DNA from: Ignavibacteriota bacterium
Lineage (GTDB): Bacteria > Bacteroidota > Ignavibacteria > Kapaibacteriales > UBA2268
NCBI GenBank assembly: GCA_019637995.1
Contig: JAHBUQ010000004.1
Location: forward strand, 208,312 to 272,311
Direction of reading: 5' to 3'
Length of the DNA: 64,000 bases
Below are positions 45,748-54,131 of the stretch, piece by piece; positions within the stretch are counted from its first letter, which is position 1; the number at the start of each line of letters is the position of its first letter. A model generated the notes under the pieces. It was not told the origin of the DNA. It did no database searches and saw nothing but the letters and a program-made list of their open reading frames with translations. A program made the position numbers and the translations under genes.

Positions 45748-45985
45748 GTTTAGAGCATTTATGGCAGTGTTATTTCCTGAGCAGAATTTGCTTGATGAAG
45801 ACAGTAAATACTTGCCGAGGCTTGAATATGCTTATAGCCTAATATCAAAATATCAGATGTCTGAAAGAGATTTCAAGGAATTTCTGACATGCATAGGCAG
45901 GAAGCACAAAAGAAACAACTGGATGCCGTCTGAAATCCTGAATTATTATCATTTGTCGGTTGGCGATATTTCTATGGTGGTGTGA
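45665..45985 (+). CDS. Hypothetical phage replication-region protein
   Basis: A 106-residue protein that overlaps the end of the initiator gene by 83 bases in another frame. EFRAFMAVLFPEQ and FLTCIGRKHKRNNWMPSEILNYYHL are distinctive but unassigned. By position (between initiator and helicase) it could be a helicase loader. The true start may be a later ATG. Confidence 0.5.
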   Translation: MENKMEQADSTAMKCENLSKKLQKQEIEFRAFMAVLFPEQNLLDEDSKYLPRLEYAYSLISKYQMSERDFKEFLTCIGRKHKRNNWMPSEILNYYHLSVGDISMVV

Positions 45986-45988
45986 TAA

Positions 45989-47791
45989 ATGGAAACTTTC
46001 AGAGATTACAGAATTGAAATTAATCATGGCACAGGTGAGCAAAAAGTACACTGCCCTCAATGTCCAATTAAGAAGCCATATAAAAGCCCGGGAAGTGCCA
46101 GAGATAAAGATTTAGCTGTAAATGTGGACAAAGGTACTTGGTTTTGTCACCGTTGTGGTTGGTCAGGCGGACTGAAAAGAGAAAATGAGCAGAAAGTGGT
46201 TTTCAAGCCGGTTGTCAAAAAAAGTGTTTTAGCAAAGCCGGATAAATTCCAAAAGTTGTATGAGTTCTTCGATAAAAGAAAAATCGGTAAAGCAGTTATT
46301 GACAGAAATCATATCACCCTTGAAAATGCTTATGTGCCTGAAAAGAATAAAAACGAGAATTGTATAGCATTCAATTACTTAGTAGATGATGAGATTGTAA
46401 ACTGTAAGTATCGAACTCATGATAAAAAATTCTTCCAAATTGGTGGTGCAACTAAGGTATTTTTCAAGCTGAATGATATTAAAAACGAGAAAGAGTGTAT
46501 TATAACTGAGGGAGAGATTGACGCTTTGAGTTTCGAAGTAGCCGGTTATAAAAATGCTGTGTCAGTACCTGACGGTGGTATCAATCCGGAGACTAAGAAT
46601 ATCAATACAAAGCTCGAATATTTGGATAACTGTACTGAGTATTTCAAGGATATGAAAAAAATCTATCTTGCAACGGATAATGACGGACCGGGTATAAGAC
46701 TTAGAGAAGAACTTGCACGCAGACTTGGTAAATCAAGGTGCTGGATAGTAAGATTTCCGTCAGGTTGTAAAGATGCTAATGAAGTTCTGATGAAATTCGG
46801 TTCGACTGACTTAATGAATTGTGTTTTAACAGCAGAACCTTATCCAGTTGAAGGTGTCCATTATGCAAATACAAGACTTGACGAGCTAAAGGATATTTAC
46901 GAAAATGGTTATCCGAACGGTGTTAAGTCCGGCTGGTATAATTTTGATGACCATTTAAGATTTTTTGATAGTCTATTGTGTGTTGTTACCGGAATACCAA
47001 GTCACGGCAAGAGCAATTTTCTTGACCATTTGGTTATTCGTTTAGCGATAAGGAATAACTGGAAATTTGGTTTCTTTTCACCTGAAAATGGAAAAATCGA
47101 GATACATTTACAGCGATTAGTAGAAATCATAGTTGGCGGTCCAATGCTACCTACATATAACAATCAGATGTCTATTGAAGATATGGAAAAAGCCCTGGAC
47201 TGGATAAATAACAACATATTCTTCATTCAACCCAAAGATGAAGATTATACTTTGGATAAGATACTTGATGCAGCGAGTTATTTGGTACTAAAGCAGGGTA
47301 TAAAAGGACTTGTGATTGACCCATGGAACGCTATAGAGCATGATTATGGCAAAGATACAGAAACAGAATATACCAAGAAGATACTCAATAAACTGACATA
47401 TTTTGAACGTAATTATGGATTATGTTTATTTCTTGTAGCACATCCGGCAAAAATGAGACGATTGAAAGAATCTAAAAAGTATGAGATACCAACTCTTTAT
47501 GATATTTCCGGATCTGCTAACTGGTATAATAAAGCTGAAATCGGAATATCAGTTTACCGTGACTTCTCAGAAGACTTTACCTATACGAAAAGTACGAATG
47601 TACATATCGAAAAAGTAAAGCACAAATTCATGGGGCATACCGGAGTTGTAAAATTTGACTTTGTACATAAGTCTCAAAGGTTTGCTGAAAAGGGTTCTGA
47701 AGATGAAGACAACTATCTTGAATGGATTAGTCAAGGTATAAATTATCAATATGAAGAGCATGCAAATAAAGATGAAGGAGTACCATTCTGA
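45989..47791 (+). CDS. Phage primase-helicase (T7 gp4/Twinkle-like)
   Basis: A 600-residue protein. A zinc finger (CPQCPIK...WFCHRCGWSG, two CxxC pairs) is at residues 17-55. A TOPRIM domain (ITEGEIDALSFEVAGYK and ATDNDGPG) is at about 170-240. The DnaB-like helicase domain has VVTGIPSHGKSNFLDHL (Walker A, near 332-348) and GLVIDPWNAIEHDYG (Walker B, near 440). The domain order equals that of bifunctional primase-helicases, which prime and unwind phage DNA at the fork. Confidence 0.9.
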   Translation: METFRDYRIEINHGTGEQKVHCPQCPIKKPYKSPGSARDKDLAVNVDKGTWFCHRCGWSGGLKRENEQKVVFKPVVKKSVLAKPDKFQKLYEFFDKRKIGKAVIDRNHITLENAYVPEKNKNENCIAFNYLVDDEIVNCKYRTHDKKFFQIGGATKVFFKLNDIKNEKECIITEGEIDALSFEVAGYKNAVSVPDGGINPETKNINTKLEYLDNCTEYFKDMKKIYLATDNDGPGIRLREELARRLGKSRCWIVRFPSGCKDANEVLMKFGSTDLMNCVLTAEPYPVEGVHYANTRLDELKDIYENGYPNGVKSGWYNFDDHLRFFDSLLCVVTGIPSHGKSNFLDHLVIRLAIRNNWKFGFFSPENGKIEIHLQRLVEIIVGGPMLPTYNNQMSIEDMEKALDWINNNIFFIQPKDEDYTLDKILDAASYLVLKQGIKGLVIDPWNAIEHDYGKDTETEYTKKILNKLTYFERNYGLCLFLVAHPAKMRRLKESKKYEIPTLYDISGSANWYNKAEIGISVYRDFSEDFTYTKSTNVHIEKVKHKFMGHTGVVKFDFVHKSQRFAEKGSEDEDNYLEWISQGINYQYEEHANKDEGVPF

Positions 47792-48186
47792 TGGAAATAA
47801 TAACAGCACAGGAATTCAGGCAAAAATATGTAAAGCTGAAAGAACATGATTTGCAGGATACAATCTGTGATATATTAATCGCAAAAAGGTTTCTTGTTAT
47901 CAGGTTTAATTCAGGTTCATTCTTACTTGAAGACAAGAGCGGTAAAAAGCGTTATTACAGGTCATATTTCATTAAGAATATTCAACCAGTAAGTGAGCAA
48001 TCATCCGGAATAAGTGATGTAGCATTCATGAGAAATGGGAAAATTTGGTTTGTAGAGGCAAAGCGACCTGGACAAGCAGAAAGGAAATCACAGTTGAAGT
48101 TCAGAAAAATTGCTGAGGAATATGGTATGACTGTATTTAAAATCAGTAATTTGGAAGAGCTTTTAGAAGAATTAAAAAGGATATAG
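47791..48186 (+). CDS. VRR-NUC domain nuclease
   Basis: A 131-residue protein. DLQDTICDILIAKRF, SSGISDVAFMRNGKIWFVEAKRPG and KFRKIAEEYGMTVFKI match the VRR-NUC fold (D...ExK within GxSD...VEAK). Stand-alone phage VRR-NUC proteins resolve or cut branched DNA such as Holliday junctions. It starts inside the stop codon of the helicase gene (TGATG). Confidence 0.82.
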   Translation: MEIITAQEFRQKYVKLKEHDLQDTICDILIAKRFLVIRFNSGSFLLEDKSGKKRYYRSYFIKNIQPVSEQSSGISDVAFMRNGKIWFVEAKRPGQAERKSQLKFRKIAEEYGMTVFKISNLEELLEELKRI

Positions 48187-48244
48187 TTATTATTCAAGCG
48201 AAATCGGATAAGAAGGTAATTCTAAACAAAAAAAGGGTTCAACA

Positions 48245-48529
48245 ATGGATTTAGATGATAAAATACTTGAGCATGTAACAGAAGATGATCTTCCATCAGA
48301 GATGAAGTATTTTTCTGCTTTTATCGGTTTGGAGAATGTCAAGAAGCTGATGAAGATTGCCGGTGGAACAAGCCAATCAATTCCACAGCCTACAACCTTC
48401 AAATATCTTGCATTACGCAGAATAATAGAGAAAAAGAACCGACGCATTGACAATCTGACAAAGATAAAACTATGCAGGGAGTTCAATATTCATGAAAAGA
48501 GTTTTGATAAAATTATGAAGGAGAGATAA
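48245..48529 (+). CDS. Mor-like transcriptional activator
   Basis: A 94-residue protein. LPSEMKYFSAFIGLENVKKLMKIAGG, the IPQP turn, and the C-terminal HTH-like segment KIKLCREFNIHEKSFDKIMKER follow the Mor/C family of Mu. In Mu, Mor turns on middle and C late genes. Here it is the last recognised regulator before the late genes, suggesting a similar switch. Confidence 0.68.
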   Translation: MDLDDKILEHVTEDDLPSEMKYFSAFIGLENVKKLMKIAGGTSQSIPQPTTFKYLALRRIIEKKNRRIDNLTKIKLCREFNIHEKSFDKIMKER

Positions 48530-48530
48530 A

Positions 48531-48818
48531 TTGACATCATCAGAATTGAAAGAAAGTATAAAATCTGTTACGAATGTTTTGCTAAAATTAGTTAACAATT
48601 TAAAGGTTGGTTCGGATATTTCCTTAAACATAGGAGATATTAATTTTGAAGTATATAAGAATTTCAAATATGAAATATATTTGTCAATTGCAATTAATGA
48701 TAAGGTCATTTTAGGAATTAATTTTTCAAGTATTGTTGAGTATGAAGATGAAATATCACGATTGACAGAAAAAATTTCTAATACTTTAGCCAACCATTAT
48801 ATCAAACACATTACATAA
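48531..48818 (+). CDS. Hypothetical phage protein
   Basis: A 95-residue protein starting with TTG, with AAGGAGAG just upstream and one base after the Mor-like gene. Beta-rich middle (FEVYKNFKYEIYLSIAI). No family recognised. Confidence 0.5.
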   Translation: MTSSELKESIKSVTNVLLKLVNNLKVGSDISLNIGDINFEVYKNFKYEIYLSIAINDKVILGINFSSIVEYEDEISRLTEKISNTLANHYIKHIT

Positions 48819-48852
48819 ACCCTCGACAGAGCAACGGCGGGGGCTTTTAAAC

Positions 48853-48930
48853 GGCACGGTAGTTCAGTTGGTTAGAACGGAGATGGGTTAAAATCCAGAA
48901 CGGTCGCAGGTTCGAGTCCTGCCCGTGCCA
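48853..48930 (+). tRNA. Second tRNA-like gene, irregular anticodon arm
   Basis: Acceptor GGCACGG/CCGTGCC, D arm GTTC-AGTTGGTTA-GAAC and T arm GCAGG-TTCGAGT-CCTGC are all perfect. The segment between D and T arms is four bases too long, and the anticodon stem pairs only over TGG/CCA with an eight-base loop GTTAAAAT. The anticodon is therefore unclear (possibly UAA). It shares acceptor and T-arm sequence with the tRNA-like gene near 43.2 kb. Confidence 0.6.
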
Positions 48931-48964
48931 CTTGTTTAAATTATTATATTAGAGAGATATAAGT

Positions 48965-49198
48965 ATGGGAGAAATGGCTGATTATTACGCAGATTTAGCA
49001 ATGCAACAACAATGGGAATTTGACGAGGAAGTTGCAGATGTTCTTAAAAAAGACGAAGAATTTTTGTTTTCCAACACGGATGATGCAGAAGACAATTTGA
49101 TCAAAGGTATTAGGGAATATTACATTAAATATAAAAAACTGTCTAAAAAACAAAAATTCTGTTTGGCAAGGTGGATAGTTGAAAACAGAGGCGAGTAA
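48965..49198 (+). CDS. Hypothetical small acidic protein
   Basis: A 77-residue protein. The start MGEMADYYADLAMQQQWEFDEEV is strongly acidic, and the C-terminus YIKYKKLSKKQKFCLARWIVEN is basic. No family recognised. It begins the accessory stretch after the tRNA-like gene. Confidence 0.5.
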   Translation: MGEMADYYADLAMQQQWEFDEEVADVLKKDEEFLFSNTDDAEDNLIKGIREYYIKYKKLSKKQKFCLARWIVENRGE

Positions 49199-49210
49199 TT
49201 TTTGTTGCCT

Positions 49211-49286
49211 ATAACGTCCGCTAAACGTAAGCCTGCGTATAACTTTTAATTAAGTGCCGTTATACGCAATTTATTAACCAGCTCCC
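49211..49286 (+). repeat. Hairpin repeat module, copy 1
   Basis: It starts with AACGTCCGCTAAACG and contains the perfect 10-bp inverted repeat TGCGTATAAC (49234-49243) and GTTATACGCA (49259-49268) around a 15-base loop. It is followed by TTTATTAACC and a GCTCCC segment. About 830 bases downstream a near-copy occurs at 50039. The module ends just before the ribosome site of the next small gene. It resembles cassette-bounding recombination sites but lacks canonical attC core motifs. Confidence 0.6.
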
Positions 49287-49320
49287 GAAAGGTTGAGCTA
49301 AAAATTTTAGGAGTTGAAAA

Positions 49321-49698
49321 ATGAAAGATAAATTAAGCACAAATGTTCATTCGGAGCAAGTCGCCCCGCCTGACGCAAAGCCATTGTTATCTGCCGTGCC
49401 ATCCGTCTGTTTGGCTTGGGCTACAAAGAAACGGCACATTGCTGTAAATGGCGAAGTGCTTTGTGAAGCAAGTAGTAAAAGCGGCGGGTATTCAGTAAAG
49501 AACGGAAGTTATAACTCAATAGCACTTTCAGGATTGCCAACTTACGAAAAACATTGTGATGACAAGAAAGGTTCGCATGGTGATGGGATAATTGATTTTG
49601 AAAGATTGGATAAACAGAAGTGGGAAATAAGCACGAAGTCAATATGTAGTAAATGTTTGAAGATGTATGAGCGGGAGTTGGCAAGGCATGACCGCTAA
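49321..49698 (+). CDS. Hypothetical cassette-like protein
   Basis: A 125-residue protein with a higher-GC coding sequence than its neighbours in the first half. It has SICSKCLKMYERELARH at the C-terminus (CxxC) and a Lys/Ser-rich body. GGAG precedes the ATG. No family recognised. It lies between repeat modules, like a mobile cassette gene. Confidence 0.5.
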   Translation: MKDKLSTNVHSEQVAPPDAKPLLSAVPSVCLAWATKKRHIAVNGEVLCEASSKSGGYSVKNGSYNSIALSGLPTYEKHCDDKKGSHGDGIIDFERLDKQKWEISTKSICSKCLKMYERELARHDR

Positions 49699-49749
49699 CG
49701 TTGAAGCATAACCGTCAGGCGGGGATATTAACAACTAAATTTTAATAGA

Positions 49750-50028
49750 ATGACACAACTCAATTTATTTTCTGAACTATCCAACGAAGCACAGAGCCCC
49801 CGCTTGCGGGCATGCAGTGTTGGCGGTAGTGTTTCTTATCGTCAGCGTCTTGGACTGGATAACCCAGCTAAAGGCACAGTTCTAAAATTGAAATATATGG
49901 AAGGGATTAACTGGTATCTTCATTGGGTAGAATGTCCAGATGGTGAAGATATAGTTCAGGGGTGGTTTGGCACAGGTTCTAAAGCTCGTAAATATGCAAA
50001 TGAAAATAGTTGGTTGGTTTCTTCTTAA
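49750..50028 (+). CDS. Hypothetical cassette-like protein
   Basis: A 92-residue protein. The first about 30 residues are compositionally odd (SPRLRACSVGGSVSYRQR), while the rest (GTVLKLKYMEGINWYLHWVECPDGEDIVQGWF) resembles a small beta barrel. The start could therefore be later than the ATG at 49750. No family recognised. Confidence 0.45.
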   Translation: MTQLNLFSELSNEAQSPRLRACSVGGSVSYRQRLGLDNPAKGTVLKLKYMEGINWYLHWVECPDGEDIVQGWFGTGSKARKYANENSWLVSS

Positions 50029-50038
50029 CATTACCTCC

Positions 50039-50109
50039 AACGTCTGCTAAACGCAATTCGTATAACTTTTAATTCAGTGTGGTTATACGCAGCTTTTATT
50101 AACCGCTCC
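50039..50109 (+). repeat. Hairpin repeat module, copy 2
   Basis: A near-copy of the 49211 module. AACGTCTGCTAAACG is followed by the inverted repeat CGTATAAC (50059-50066) and GTTATACG (50082-50089) with a closely similar 15-base loop, then TTTATTAACC. A second small hairpin (GCTCC/GGAGC) and GGAG precede the next ATG. Confidence 0.6.
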
Positions 50110-50133
50110 GGTGGGAGCTAATTGGAGATTGAA

Positions 50134-50391
50134 ATGATAAGTAATAAACTTAAAGAAGAGGTAATTTTGTATCGAAGTTGTAAAGATAACACAACAACTG
50201 ATGAAGGTGCATTTCTGGATTTAGAATGTTTGCAAGATATGCTGACTATTCAAACTATGCACTCTCTATTTAATAACATTTCAAGAACGAAAACAGGCAG
50301 GATTCGTAAAGATTCAAGATTAACAGATGTACTTGAAACAAGGCTGAATCAATTAGTAAGCGAATGTAAAGAATTCGAGATTGCAATATGA
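50134..50391 (+). CDS. Hypothetical phage protein
   Basis: An 85-residue helical protein. ATG at 50134 is preceded by GGAG. IRKDSRLTDVLETRLNQLVSECKEF looks like a charged helix. No family recognised. It overlaps the next gene by four bases. Confidence 0.5.
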   Translation: MISNKLKEEVILYRSCKDNTTTDEGAFLDLECLQDMLTIQTMHSLFNNISRTKTGRIRKDSRLTDVLETRLNQLVSECKEFEIAI

Positions 50392-50606
50392 GAAAAGTAA
50401 GTTTGAATGAATTTAAAGACTGTATTGTTGATGAAAATAACAATATTGTTGCAGAAAAGCCACGATGGTTTGATAGACACAAATGGAAACAAGGTGAAAT
50501 GTTGGTTGAAGCATTTAATAAAAAATTTAATTTAGAAAAGGAGTTGAAAAATGAAAATCGTAGAACAAAAGAAACCACATGTCAAACACATGACCAAGAA
50601 GGATAG
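50388..50606 (+). CDS. Hypothetical phage protein
   Basis: A 72-residue protein. The segment VSLNEFKDCIVDENNNIVAEKPRWFDRHKW and its Lys/Arg-rich tail give no clear family. It overlaps the preceding gene by four bases, indicating coupling. Confidence 0.45.
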   Translation: MRKVSLNEFKDCIVDENNNIVAEKPRWFDRHKWKQGEMLVEAFNKKFNLEKELKNENRRTKETTCQTHDQEG

Positions 50607-50661
50607 AGAAAGAATTCAGGAAACTATAAAAAAATTAAAGCAAAATGCTTCCCGAGATTAA
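50551..50661 (+). CDS. Tiny basic ORF at end of early operon
   Basis: A 36-residue Lys-rich ORF (MKIVEQKKPHVKHMTKKDRE...) with a strong AAAAGGAG ribosome site seven bases before the ATG. It lies in another frame of the preceding gene's end and overlaps the 3' end of the convergent gpG-like gene by 27 bases. Confidence 0.4.
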   Translation: MKIVEQKKPHVKHMTKKDRERIQETIKKLKQNASRD

Positions 50662-51204
50662 ATCCAAAATATCCTGTAAGTCTTCTTCAGTCAACGTAAT
50701 ATATGGACGTGCCGGAATAACTGTGTTCATCTTCCGGCTGAAAGAAGCAACCCTAATATTTTTCGGATTAATTGATTTCCCAAATGCTTGAGTAATTTTC
50801 CTTGCATGTTCTTTGACATTAACCTGCTTATTGATAGTACCACCGAATTGATGTATAGCAGCATAGGGTGAATTTGCAGTGATACCAATACTTGAACTCC
50901 CCCTCGGTTGTGCAGATATAGTTGTTCTTAATCCGGCTGTAGAACGGTGAAGGGTTGGACTTAAAGCATAACCAAACTTTTTATATCCAATTTTAGTAGC
51001 GAAAGATAATGGTTTCCATTTCTGACTGCCACCGGATAAAATACTTGTACCGGAGCCGTCCCACCTGCCACCTTCATCAAAGTTTCTATCAATAGCAATT
51101 TCGATTTTTGCAGAAATTAAATAAAGAACCGGCGTCAAATCGTCGGTTCTTTCTGCAATCTTTTTTAGAACATTATTGATTTTATTTACTAACTCGTCTT
51201 TCAT
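50635..51204 (-). CDS. Mu gpG-like virion morphogenesis (tail completion) protein
   Basis: A 189-residue protein. KWKPLSFATKIGYKKFGYALSPTLHRSTAGLRTTI, NSPYAAIHQFGGTI and IPARPYITLTEEDLQDI are the conserved elements of the phage virion morphogenesis family (Mu gpG). In Mu the protein joins head and tail assembly. It is the last gene of the leftward late operon, separated by 183 bases from the MuF gene. Confidence 0.85.
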   Translation of the reverse strand: MKDELVNKINNVLKKIAERTDDLTPVLYLISAKIEIAIDRNFDEGGRWDGSGTSILSGGSQKWKPLSFATKIGYKKFGYALSPTLHRSTAGLRTTISAQPRGSSSIGITANSPYAAIHQFGGTINKQVNVKEHARKITQAFGKSINPKNIRVASFSRKMNTVIPARPYITLTEEDLQDILDLISGSILL

Positions 51205-51380
51205 AATAGTATAAAAATTAATTAAGAAAAAAATATAATATTAAATTTAACGACATAAAAATGAGAAATTAATTAAATGCTTCAGGGACGGAAAAGGATG
51301 TTGTCAGTAAGGACATTAACATCCGAGTATCAACCAAATTATAGCTTACTCTATAAAGCGGGGTGCCCTTAGCATAGACA

Positions 51381-51409
51381 GGCTGCATTAATCTGCAGCC
51401 TTATTTTTT
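51381..51409 (+). terminator. Rightward terminator-like hairpin
   Basis: GGCTGCA, six-base loop, TGCAGCC, then TTATTTTTT on the plus strand. It overlaps the last codons of the leftward MuF-like gene. It could stop residual early transcription before it runs against the late operon. The remaining gap 51205-51380 shows no gene. Confidence 0.5.
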
Positions 51410-52746
51410 GAATAAAGAAGTTCACCTATTCTTTTCTCGTTAATATTATTTATGTCTTTTACAATGAATGTCCGCAGATACAATGTCTGGTCTTCATTTA
51501 TTCTAACAATACACAAAATATCAAATTTACCTTTAAATAATGCGATGAAGTGTTTACGAAAACTATTGTCTTGATACTCGACATCGTAGATTTCAAACGG
51601 AGTTGTTAAAGTGGGCAGAATAAAGTTCCCAAATATTTCCCGTGCTTCATTTCTTTTATTGACAATATGTTTTAAATTTCTTTGGCTAATTAATATATCA
51701 CCAATCTTTGTATTAACGGTAATTTTAGAATTATCACCAAAGCCCAAAGCATTCTTTAAAATATTAACTGCATCAGCAATATCTTTTCCCTTTGGTAATA
51801 ATTCCGGCAAATCTAATCTATCGTTATCAGGTAAATCTGCAGCAGAAATAAGTCCATAATCTTCCCAAGTTTTTAAATCATTTTTCTTGGGTACACATGA
51901 ACCTCTTAGAGAGAATTTGTTTTTTGAAAATGATATCCAGTCGCAATCAGGAAGTGAATTGTTATAACCAATAATAACATCATCTTTTTTTCTCACCTGA
52001 TTGGCAGAATTTAGAATTTGTTCCAATTTGGATTTCAACTCACTTACATATTTAGAAGTATCCGGCTTCCATGCTTTCAAAGGAGAGAGTTTATATTCAT
52101 CACTATTTGCCAGCTCGTCAAGAATATCTTCGCCGTTTTCAACCCCTGCACCATCTTTAACCGGAGTAACTGTACAGCCACAACCGAAATCAGAAGGTGG
52201 ATAGATTATATCCCATATCGGGTCATCGTGTCGAAATTTTCTGTTATTCCATTTTGAATGGTCATGCCGTTTATTCTTCCTTTCAATTTGTTTGTAAACC
52301 CAGAAAGGATAAATTGCTGAAACTGACTTTTGTTTCCTATATTTTCCTTTTGCCTGTGCCATTCTCATATTAGTATCATAGATTACTTTCAATCTATGCG
52401 GAGTGGCTCCTGCCCAACCCTTTTCTTCAAGTTCGGGAAGGAGATTATCCTGAAACTGTTTTAAAGTCCATCCTTCAGCTTTTGCTTTCAAAACACTATC
52501 AAAAATAGTTTGCAGTATGTCTGCTGTCATTACCTTAGCAACTGTAAATGCTTTGTCATGAGCTTCGGAGTCCATATCTTCCCACTCATTAGTTAGTTTG
52601 AGATTTTTACCTCTTTCTTTAAGCCAGTCTAATAATTCTGAACTTGGGATTTTAAAACCGTCATAAAGATTTTTAGGTACGAAATCATCGAACATAAGAC
52701 CGGGAAGTTTACCATATTTTTTAAAATAAGCAACTTTTATTTCCAT
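51388..52746 (-). CDS. MuF-like minor head protein fused to a PBECR-type nuclease domain
   Basis: A 452-residue protein. The N-terminal half is MuF/SPP1 gp7-like (TPHRLKVIYDTNMRMAQA, then DDPIWDIIYPPSDFGCGCTVTPV near residues 180-205, the usual 'P.DF.CRC' end). The last about 135 residues (HIVNKRNEAREIFGNFILP, HFIALFKGKFDILCIVRI, YLRTFIVKDINNINEKRIG) resemble the phage BECR-fold RNase domains (PBECR) attached to MuF proteins. Such a domain may be injected with DNA. It overlaps the portal gene by ten bases. Confidence 0.72.
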   Translation of the reverse strand: MEIKVAYFKKYGKLPGLMFDDFVPKNLYDGFKIPSSELLDWLKERGKNLKLTNEWEDMDSEAHDKAFTVAKVMTADILQTIFDSVLKAKAEGWTLKQFQDNLLPELEEKGWAGATPHRLKVIYDTNMRMAQAKGKYRKQKSVSAIYPFWVYKQIERKNKRHDHSKWNNRKFRHDDPIWDIIYPPSDFGCGCTVTPVKDGAGVENGEDILDELANSDEYKLSPLKAWKPDTSKYVSELKSKLEQILNSANQVRKKDDVIIGYNNSLPDCDWISFSKNKFSLRGSCVPKKNDLKTWEDYGLISAADLPDNDRLDLPELLPKGKDIADAVNILKNALGFGDNSKITVNTKIGDILISQRNLKHIVNKRNEAREIFGNFILPTLTTPFEIYDVEYQDNSFRKHFIALFKGKFDILCIVRINEDQTLYLRTFIVKDINNINEKRIGELLYSKNKAAD

Positions 52747-54122
52747 TTTTGCATGCCCCCTGTTTCAGCAATCATTATTGATTTAGCAATTAAATCTTCA
52801 ATCTCATGTGTATCAATCTCAGGTATAGAATTTATAATATACTCTTCAATTTCATTGAAAGAATTTTGTGAATGAATCATATTAACAATATTCTCAATGA
52901 CTTTTCTTGTCGAATCATTAAGCATTTCCAAGCCACTTGCTTTGTTAGTTCCTGATGTAGCAAAATGTGGCTCCTGATTTAACTTTATTTCAAAATCTTC
53001 ATCTGTCCAATAGAAATTCTTTTTATAAAATTCTTTAGTAAACTGTACATAAGGAGATAATTTAGCAACTACATCAGCAAGCTCTGCGTCCACGTCTTGC
53101 TCTTCGTAGAGAACAAATTCCGGATATTCATCTCTTACGCCGAAATTTACTTCAATAACCCATTGAATAAGTTTATTGAACCATAATTCAACTAATTGCT
53201 TATCTGCATCAATAATATCTTGTCTTACTTCCTGGTGAGTTTTGGAAGCTGCATAAGTACCTTTGTTTGTAACATCAGAAGTAAGAGTTGATGATAAAAT
53301 AGCTTTAGAAATTTCTGAATTAAAAAATTCAATCAACGATTTATAAATATCCACACTTGCAGTAGTAGCCGAGTTAATAATCTCAACATTAGTCAATGCG
53401 TCATTTTCATATACGATGACACCATCCTGTCTTAATTCATCGAGCTTCTCAGACATTTCATTTGCTTTATCTTCAGGTGAGCCGATAGCAACCGTACCTT
53501 TCAGGAAAGGCATTCCGTATTTTTCTGTAAAAGTAGCCCAGAAACCGATAATATCTTTTTTGTAAATAACATACCAATAGCAGTTAGAAAGCAAAGCCGT
53601 ACCGTAAGGATTATTATATTCAGCATTATGTTGAATAACAAAGAATTTTTTAGGCATAAGTGCTTCTTTTTCTCCGGATGAATTTACAAAGTATGGTATA
53701 TTATTAGGGTCAAAAACAAACCATTCCTGTGGTCTTCCAATTATATTCGCCGGAATAATTTTTCCATGATCATATTTCCAGATAATTTCGAGAATTTTGT
53801 AACCAAACAAAGGAGCTTCGAGCATTTCTGAGATTATTTTTTTCAGATTTAGTTTACTGAAAACTTTACTGATAAATTCTACTTCGATATCCGGAGAATC
53901 ATTTTGTTTGATGTCCCATTCAAGTTTAAGTACACCGGATTTTCTGGACTGCACGCATGAATTCAGATGAGCATCATAGAAAAGATTTCTATATGCCTCG
54001 ATACGTCCACCGATTTTGCGGAGAACATTGTCAGGATTTGGAATAGGTTCTTTCAACATATTAGCAAATTTTAAATAATTATTGAAAGAAGCCTGAACTT
54101 TATTAAGAGAAGTATTAATCAT
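52737..54122 (-). CDS. Mu gp29-like portal protein (DUF935)
   Basis: A 461-residue protein. VLRKIGGRIEAYRNLFYDAHLNSCVQSRKSGVLKLEWDI, PLFGYKILEIIWKYDHGKI, FWATFTEKYGMPFLKG and SKAILSSTLTSDVTNKGTYAASKTHQEVRQDI are typical of the Mu gp29/DUF935 portal family. The portal is the DNA channel at the capsid vertex and docks the terminase. It lies between terminase and MuF genes as in Mu. Confidence 0.88.
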   Translation of the reverse strand: MINTSLNKVQASFNNYLKFANMLKEPIPNPDNVLRKIGGRIEAYRNLFYDAHLNSCVQSRKSGVLKLEWDIKQNDSPDIEVEFISKVFSKLNLKKIISEMLEAPLFGYKILEIIWKYDHGKIIPANIIGRPQEWFVFDPNNIPYFVNSSGEKEALMPKKFFVIQHNAEYNNPYGTALLSNCYWYVIYKKDIIGFWATFTEKYGMPFLKGTVAIGSPEDKANEMSEKLDELRQDGVIVYENDALTNVEIINSATTASVDIYKSLIEFFNSEISKAILSSTLTSDVTNKGTYAASKTHQEVRQDIIDADKQLVELWFNKLIQWVIEVNFGVRDEYPEFVLYEEQDVDAELADVVAKLSPYVQFTKEFYKKNFYWTDEDFEIKLNQEPHFATSGTNKASGLEMLNDSTRKVIENIVNMIHSQNSFNEIEEYIINSIPEIDTHEIEDLIAKSIMIAETGGMQKWK

Positions 54123-54131
54123 TATATCACC

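Noticed and set aside
49211..50109. Bona fide integron attC sites
   Set aside because: The inverted repeats lack the canonical RYYYAAC/GTTRRRY cores and no integron integrase is present, so I kept them as unclassified hairpin modules.
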